In this document: in pieces, positions 59,477 to 64,000 of the stretch | How positions within the stretch are numbered: position 1 is the stretch's first letter | Layout of the letters: each line of letters opens with the position of its first letter | NCBI RefSeq assembly: GCF_018596335.1 | Contig: NZ_JAHEPS010000002.1 | Span: forward strand, 558,001-622,000 | Reading direction: 5' to 3' | Source of the DNA: Shewanella jiangmenensis | Lineage (GTDB): Bacteria > Pseudomonadota > Gammaproteobacteria > Enterobacterales > Shewanellaceae | Length of the DNA: 64,000 nucleotides | Translations under genes and position numbers: made by a program | Notes under the pieces: generated by a model | Seen by the model: the letters and a program-made list of their open reading frames with translations, nothing else | What the model was told of the DNA's origin: nothing | Databases searched by the model: none

Positions 59477-61061
59477 TCGGGCCTGAGTGCTCGAGCTTGT
59501 TCGGGTGGTCGAGGTTACAGTGCAAGCCGCGGCTTTCTTTACGGGCCATGGCACAGCGGATAATCAGCTCTGCTACCTGTACCAGGTTACGCAGCTCCAG
59601 CAGGTTATTGCTGACGCGGAAGTTGGAATAGTATTCCTGAATTTCCTGCTGCAGCATGGTAACCCGCCTAAGCGCGCGCTCAAGCCGTTTATCGGTACGC
59701 ACAATGCCCACGTAGTCCCACATAAAGAGGCGCAGTTCGTGCCAGTTGTGGGCAATCACCACCTCTTCATCCGAGTCACAAACCCGGCTTTCATCCCAGG
59801 CGGGCAATGGGCCGGGCAGGGCGATTTTCCCTAGCTGGCTTTCAATATCCTCGGCGGCGGCGCGGGCGAATACCAGACATTCCAGCAGCGAGTTGCTGGC
59901 CAGACGATTGGCGCCGTGCAGGCCGGTATAGGCCACTTCGCCGATGGCATACAGGCCATTAAGGTCAGTCTGGCCATGCAGGTCAGTCATCACCCCGCCA
60001 CAGGTGTAGTGGGCGGCCGGCACGATGGGAATGGGCTCTTTGGTGATATCCAGACCAAGTTCGAGGCAGCGACTGTGGATAGTCGGGAAGTGCTTGATGA
60101 TGAAGTCTGCCGGTTTGTGGCTGATGTCCAGATACATGCAGTCAACACCAAGGCGCTTCATTTCAAAGTCGATGGCGCGGGCGACTATGTCACGGGGCGC
60201 AAGCTCAGCGCGCTCGTCAAAGTCCGGCATAAAGCGGCTGCCATCGGGGCGGCGCAAATAGGCGCCTTCACCGCGCAGGGCCTCGGTCAGCAAAAAGTTA
60301 CGTGCTTCGGCATGGTACAGGCAGGTGGGATGGAACTGGTTAAATTCCATGTTCGCCACACGGCAGCCTGCGCGCCATGCCATGGCAATGCCATCACCGC
60401 TGGCGACGTCCGGGTTGGAGGTATATTGGTACACCTTGGAGCTGCCGCCGGTGGCAAGCGCCACAAAGCGGGCCTTCACGGTTTCTACCTGCTCAAGCTC
60501 GCGGTTCCAAACGTAGGCGCCAAGCACCCGGTTACCGGGGCGGCCGAGCTTACGGGTGGTGATAAGGTCGATGGCGTTATAGCGCTCAAGCACCTGAATG
60601 TTCGGGTGTGACGATGCCAGTTCCTGCAGCGTGGTTTGCACCGCTTTGCCGGTGGCGTCGGCGGCGTGCAGTATGCGTCTGTGGCTGTGGCCGCCCTCGC
60701 GGGTCAGGTGATAGGGCTGGGCCTCGTTGGTGATGTGCTCTTCTTTATCAAAGGGCACGCCACACTGAATAAGCCACTGCATCGCGGCCTTGGCGTTGGC
60801 GGCAGTGTATGTGACCACGGCCTCATCGCAAATGCCAGCACCGGCAACCAGGGTATCGGCTACGTGTGACTCGATGGTGTCGCCTTCGTCAAACACCGAG
60901 GCGATGCCGCCCTGGGCATACAAGGTGGAACCTTCGCTGAGCGGCCCTTTGGAAATGAGTGTAACCTTTGCTTTTTCAGCAAGATGGAGCGCCAGCGTCA
61001 GCCCTGCTGCGCCGCTGCCAATGACCAGAATATCTGATTGGTGTTCAACTGCTTGTTTCAT
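59439..61061 (-). CDS. nadB: L-aspartate oxidase
   Basis: NadB oxidises aspartate to iminoaspartate, the first step of de novo NAD synthesis, using fumarate or oxygen as acceptor. The 540-residue flavoprotein belongs to the succinate dehydrogenase/fumarate reductase family. It has FAD loop [13 protein letters not shown] (residues 15-27), [26 protein letters not shown], the catalytic region around [14 protein letters not shown], and [15 protein letters not shown]. Length equals E. coli NadB, including the C-terminal [12 protein letters not shown]. It is divergent from rpoE, as in E. coli, and its 3' end overlaps ygfX. Confidence 0.97.
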   Translation of the reverse strand: MKQAVEHQSDILVIGSGAAGLTLALHLAEKAKVTLISKGPLSEGSTLYAQGGIASVFDEGDTIESHVADTLVAGAGICDEAVVTYTAANAKAAMQWLIQCGVPFDKEEHITNEAQPYHLTREGGHSHRRILHAADATGKAVQTTLQELASSHPNIQVLERYNAIDLITTRKLGRPGNRVLGAYVWNRELEQVETVKARFVALATGGSSKVYQYTSNPDVASGDGIAMAWRAGCRVANMEFNQFHPTCLYHAEARNFLLTEALRGEGAYLRRPDGSRFMPDFDERAELAPRDIVARAIDFEMKRLGVDCMYLDISHKPADFIIKHFPTIHSRCLELGLDITKEPIPIVPAAHYTCGGVMTDLHGQTDLNGLYAIGEVAYTGLHGANRLASNSLLECLVFARAAAEDIESQLGKIALPGPLPAWDESRVCDSDEEVVIAHNWHELRLFMWDYVGIVRTDKRLERALRRVTMLQQEIQEYYSNFRVSNNLLELRNLVQVAELIIRCAMARKESRGLHCNLDHPNKLEHSGPTILSPESLTPGR

Positions 61062-61155
61062 CGGGTATCATGACGGGTTCAAATGTCCCGCTATCATAAA
61101 CAAAGTTGGCATTTTATTGTACTTGCCCCATCAGGGGATTTTTTGAATTTACGCA

Positions 61156-61182
61156 GAACTTTTTCTTCGAACGCTGGTCTAC
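61156..61182 (+). promoter_or_regulatory. Sigma-E-type promoter of rpoE
   Basis: GAACTT (61156-61161) is followed by 16 bases and TCTAC (61178-61182). The -35 matches the sigma-E consensus GAACTT exactly, the spacing is right, and the -10 shares TCT with TCTGA. It lies about 65 bases upstream of the rpoE ATG, as expected for autoregulation. Confidence 0.7.
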
Positions 61183-61246
61183 ATAGATAGTTATGATTCG
61201 AGCGACTGAAAAATCAGTATGTTGGATTTGGGAGAAGTCGGCTCGG

Positions 61247-61825
61247 ATGAGTGGACAAAAAAGCGATCAAGAGCTGGTAGAACTGGTTCAGCAGGGAGAT
61301 AAAAACGCGTTCAACCTGCTGGTGTTGAGATATCAAAGCCGTGTGTTGAACCTTATCTCGCGTTATATCCGTAATCAGGCGGATGTGGCCGATGTGGCTC
61401 AGGAAGCCTTTATCAAGGCATACCGGGCGCTGGCAACATTCCGTGGCGAGAGTGCGTTTTATACCTGGCTGTACCGGATTGCGGTAAACACGGCTAAAAA
61501 TTACCTGGTTTCCCAGGGGCGCAGGGCGCCGGCCAACGATGTGGATGCCGAAGAAGCCGAATATTACGAAGGCAGTGATGCCCTCAAGGAGTTTGCCTCG
61601 CCGGAGCGGCTGATGTTGTCCGATGAAATCAAACGCGTGGTGTTTGAGACCTTGGAAGAGCTGCCCGAAGAGTTGAAAATGGCCATTTCCTTGCGTGAGC
61701 TCGATGGTATGAGCTATGAGGATATTGCCAATATTATGGAATGCCCTGTGGGTACTGTGCGGTCACGGATTTTCCGCGCACGGGAAGTGATAGATAAAAA
61801 GTTACAACCCTTGTTGGAATCCTGA
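61247..61825 (+). CDS. rpoE: Envelope-stress sigma factor, sigma-E
   Basis: RpoE directs transcription of outer-membrane folding and lipopolysaccharide genes when envelope stress releases it from RseA. The 192-residue ECF sigma factor starts MSGQKSDQELVELVQQGDK, has region 2 (NLISRYIRNQADVADVAQEAFIKAYRAL, FYTWLYRIAVNTAKNYL) and region 4 (LPEELKMAISLRELDGMSYEDIA, CPVGTVRSRIFRAREVID). I start at the ATG at 61247; an in-frame extension of 18 codons reaches back into the promoter region. It is followed by rseA, rseB and rseC. Confidence 0.98.
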   Translation: MSGQKSDQELVELVQQGDKNAFNLLVLRYQSRVLNLISRYIRNQADVADVAQEAFIKAYRALATFRGESAFYTWLYRIAVNTAKNYLVSQGRRAPANDVDAEEAEYYEGSDALKEFASPERLMLSDEIKRVVFETLEELPEELKMAISLRELDGMSYEDIANIMECPVGTVRSRIFRAREVIDKKLQPLLES

Positions 61826-61877
61826 TGGGCATTGGCCGCATCAGTCATGGTTTTCATCTTTTAGAGAGACGTGAGTA

Positions 61878-62495
61878 ATGGAAAAGACTGGACAGGAATG
61901 GGTATCTGCAAGCGTGGATGGCGAAACCAATCGCCAGACCTTAGCCGAACTTGCCGCAGATACCGGCTCACATGCCACCTGGCAGCGCTATCACCTGATT
62001 GGCGACGCGATGCGCGACGAACTGCCTCAGGCGATGCCGCTTGACTTGTCTTCCCGCATTGCGGCGGCACTTGAGCTTGAGCCGACTGTGCTGGCGCCCA
62101 AGGCTGCGAGCGCGAGTATGGCAGCCGATGCTTCCAGCGACGCTGCATCACAAAAATCCGCCGTGGTGGTGCCCTTTATGCGCCAGCTCGGTCAATACGG
62201 CATTGCCGCTGCGGTGGCTCTGATAGCCGTGGTTGGGGTGCAGAATTACCAAACTGCTGACGAAACCCAGCCGCTGCCTGTACTTAACACCCGTCCGCTG
62301 GTGGGCACTGCAACGCCAGTGAGCCTGCAGACAGGCCCTGTGGTCAATCAAAATCAGGCCAGCAACGAGCAACTGCTGGAGCAGCGCCGTCGCATCAATG
62401 CCTATTTACAGGACCATATGTTGCAGCAGAGATTGAACAGTGGTGTGGTTGTGGATGACAATACAGAGGAGACTCTCATCCCTGTAAAACGCTGA
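61878..62495 (+). CDS. rseA: Anti-sigma-E factor RseA
   Basis: RseA holds sigma-E at the inner membrane until DegS and RseP cut it. The 205-residue protein has an N-terminal cytoplasmic anti-sigma domain (EWVSASVDGETNRQTLAEL, TWQRYHLIGDAMRDEL, about residues 7-48), a linker, one transmembrane segment (about 107-121) and a periplasmic tail (LLEQRRRINAYLQDHMLQQ) that RseB should bind. It begins 52 bases after rpoE. Length is similar to E. coli (216). Confidence 0.95.
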   Translation: MEKTGQEWVSASVDGETNRQTLAELAADTGSHATWQRYHLIGDAMRDELPQAMPLDLSSRIAAALELEPTVLAPKAASASMAADASSDAASQKSAVVVPFMRQLGQYGIAAAVALIAVVGVQNYQTADETQPLPVLNTRPLVGTATPVSLQTGPVVNQNQASNEQLLEQRRRINAYLQDHMLQQRLNSGVVVDDNTEETLIPVKR

Positions 62496-62541
62496 GCCAG
62501 CCAACGCGCACGGCCAGTTACACGCCCAACAAGGAGTAAGC

Positions 62542-63480
62542 TTGCGTTTTATTCTTCTGGCCCTGGTGGCCCTGGTACTTCCGGCGCACGCTGAAGACCT
62601 TTCTGCAAAGGCCTGGCTCGAGAACATGAGCCGGGCACTCAATCAAGAACAGTTCAAAATGTCGGTCATTCATCTGCAGGCCGACCATATCCGCCCCATG
62701 GTGTATTTGCACGGCAAGGTAAACGGCCAGGAAGTTGCGTTTTTGGAGCACCTGAACGGCCCGACCAAAAATGCGGTGCGTATCGGCAATACCGTGACCT
62801 TTATCGAGCACGATCAGCCCGCCATCAGCATTAATGCCGACCGCATTCAGGGACTGTGGCCCGCGATTTTTGCCGGAAATATTGCCGAGCTTGAGTCCGG
62901 CTACCAGTTTGTATTGGGTGGTCGCAGCCGCATTGCCGGCAGACCCGGCCAGCTGATCCGTTTTATTCCGACCGATGCCCACCGTTATCCGCTGCAGGTG
63001 TGGCTGGACATGGACACCTTTTTGCCGCTGCGCTATGAGCTGCTGACCGACGAGAAAGAGCTGCTTGAGCAAATCATGGTGGTGGAACTTATCGTACTGC
63101 AGGAGCCAGCCGCGTTGCTGGTTGAGGCGGCCAAGCAAGAGTGGCCACCTGTGGTTAATCAGCTCGATCGCCACGACGGCCAAAACTGGAATTTCAGCTG
63201 GTTGCCCCAGGGCTATCGCATCGTCGCCCGCGACCATCACCGTTTGATGGGCTCGCAGGAAGCGGTGGAATATGTGGCGCTTACCGATGGCATCGCCAGT
63301 ATTTCCGTCTATGTTGGCCGCGCCGGCAGTGTGCCCATGCCCGAAGAGCTGATGACCCGCAACGGCCTTGGGCTGGTGACTGAAAAAGTGGGCAATGCTG
63401 AAGTGGTGGCGGTTGGCCGGGTGCCGATGGCGACCTTAAGCCGCATCATTCGCAGCCTGACGCTGGATAATCCGTCATGA
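62542..63480 (+). CDS. rseB: Sigma-E regulatory protein RseB
   Basis: RseB binds the periplasmic part of RseA, blocks DegS cleavage, and senses lipopolysaccharide intermediates. The 312-residue protein has a signal peptide (RFILLALVALVLPAHA, cleavage after AHA near residue 17), then the LolA-like N-terminal lobe (WLENMSRALNQEQFKMSVIH, HLNGPTKNAVRIGNTVTFI) and the smaller C-terminal lobe (WLPQGYRIVARDHHRL, YVALTDGIASISVYVG). It begins with TTG at 62542, five bases after AAGGAG. Its stop overlaps the rseC start. Confidence 0.95.
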   Translation: MRFILLALVALVLPAHAEDLSAKAWLENMSRALNQEQFKMSVIHLQADHIRPMVYLHGKVNGQEVAFLEHLNGPTKNAVRIGNTVTFIEHDQPAISINADRIQGLWPAIFAGNIAELESGYQFVLGGRSRIAGRPGQLIRFIPTDAHRYPLQVWLDMDTFLPLRYELLTDEKELLEQIMVVELIVLQEPAALLVEAAKQEWPPVVNQLDRHDGQNWNFSWLPQGYRIVARDHHRLMGSQEAVEYVALTDGIASISVYVGRAGSVPMPEELMTRNGLGLVTEKVGNAEVVAVGRVPMATLSRIIRSLTLDNPS

Positions 63481-63974
63481 TGGAAGAGCTGGCGCGGGTG
63501 GTGAAGGTTGAGCCATCCGGTTGGGTTACAGTCGAGGTTGAGGTGAAAACCGCCTGCGGCCACTGCAGCGCCAAAGAAAACTGCGGCACCGGCGCCATTG
63601 CCAGTGCCTTTGCCGGTAAAACCCAGCAATTTTCCATTCACAGCAGCGAACGCTGTGAAGAAGGCGAGTTGCTGCGCCTCGGCTTGCCAGAGTCCAGCCT
63701 GCTCAAGGCTGCGGCTTTGGTGTACCTGATGCCGCTCGCTGGCATGTTGCTTGGCGCGCTTTTCGGTAAGCTTATGGCAGTACAACTGAATTTAGCCTCA
63801 GTGCTGGGTTTGGGAGCCGATAGCGCCAGCATACTGTTTGCGCTTGTGGGCGGCGTTATCAGTTGGCGCTTTGGTAAGCATCTTGCCCGAGCCCTTGAGC
63901 GTGAAACTGTGCCGGTGATCCTGGCAAGGCTTGGCAAGTCGATAACGCCTGATTGCCTGACTAAGCCCGCATAA
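63477..63974 (+). CDS. rseC: SoxR-reducing/sigma-E operon protein RseC
   Basis: The 165-residue RseC/MucC protein has an N-terminal cytoplasmic region with three clustered cysteines (C27, C30, C36 in ACGHCSAKENCG) that could bind an iron-sulfur cluster. Two transmembrane segments follow (about residues 78-97 and 113-130) and a basic C terminus. In E. coli RseC has a minor positive effect on sigma-E and assists the Rsx-dependent reduction of SoxR. The start is ATG at 63477 or the adjacent ATG at 63480; both overlap the rseB stop. It closes the rpoE-rseABC operon just inside the window. Confidence 0.93.
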   Translation: MMEELARVVKVEPSGWVTVEVEVKTACGHCSAKENCGTGAIASAFAGKTQQFSIHSSERCEEGELLRLGLPESSLLKAAALVYLMPLAGMLLGALFGKLMAVQLNLASVLGLGADSASILFALVGGVISWRFGKHLARALERETVPVILARLGKSITPDCLTKPA

Positions 63975-64000
63975 CCTCAAAATCAACAGTGTTAACGGCA

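Overview
This 64 kb window looks like the core chromosome of a Shewanella species, probably one of the higher-GC members. The evidence is gene order plus protein resemblance. The run gltD-gltB-yhcC-hptA-oxyR-cyaC-mutH-rppH-ptsP-tauE-lgt-thyA-nhaA-small gene-nhaR-sdhE-ygfX-nadB-rpoE-rseABC is the order I know from Shewanella oneidensis. An orphan Hpt protein sits where enterobacteria have arcB, which is a Shewanella hallmark. Coding density is high. I see no rRNA operon, phage, insertion sequence with a transposase, or CRISPR array.

Layout. 1-2.1 kb: an FKBP prolyl isomerase, a small exported protein of unknown function, a CBS-domain protein and a tRNA-Ile2(CAT). 2.4-8.9 kb: the macromolecular synthesis operon rpsU-yqeY-dnaG-rpoD on the minus strand, then tsaD and plsY. 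9.1-13.6 kb: folB-folK-uppP-rlmA, an Lpp-type lipoprotein and cca. 13.7-18 kb: the exeA-exeB (gspAB) secretin-assembly pair and nhaD. 18.4-26 kb: pyrB-hemL, a CLC-family protein, a coiled-coil membrane protein, erpA, two small conserved genes and aqpZ. 26-31.4 kb: a large exported S9 peptidase divergent from a CadC-like membrane-bound regulator. 31.4-38.7 kb: M23 peptidase-anmK, tyrS, small membrane genes, a CbiB-like gene and mtnN. 39-45 kb: gltB-gltD. 45.4-50.1 kb: yhcC, hptA, oxyR, cyaC and mutH. 50.8-58.8 kb: rppH-ptsP-tauE-lgt-thyA, then nhaA-small gene-nhaR. 58.8-64 kb: sdhE-ygfX, nadB and the envelope-stress operon rpoE-rseA-rseB-rseC.

How the genes fit together. Several groups form functional units: replication, transcription and translation initiation (rpsU/dnaG/rpoD); nitrogen assimilation (gltBD); redox and respiratory control (hptA, oxyR, cyaC); sodium homeostasis (nhaA/nhaR, nhaD); and sigma-E envelope stress, with a recognisable sigma-E promoter before rpoE.

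The most interesting non-coding stretch is the ~690 bp mutH-rppH intergenic region. It holds two perfect DnaA boxes (TTATCCACA, TTATACACA), several one-mismatch boxes and a perfect IHF consensus. It lies exactly where E. coli keeps DARS2, the DnaA-reactivating sequence, so it is a strong candidate for a Shewanella DARS2. A second unexplained element is a 265 bp segment with 18 bp terminal inverted repeats between mtnN and gltD, which resembles a MITE. Several core genes carry altered signature motifs (CLC, RlmA, CbiB-like), noted individually.
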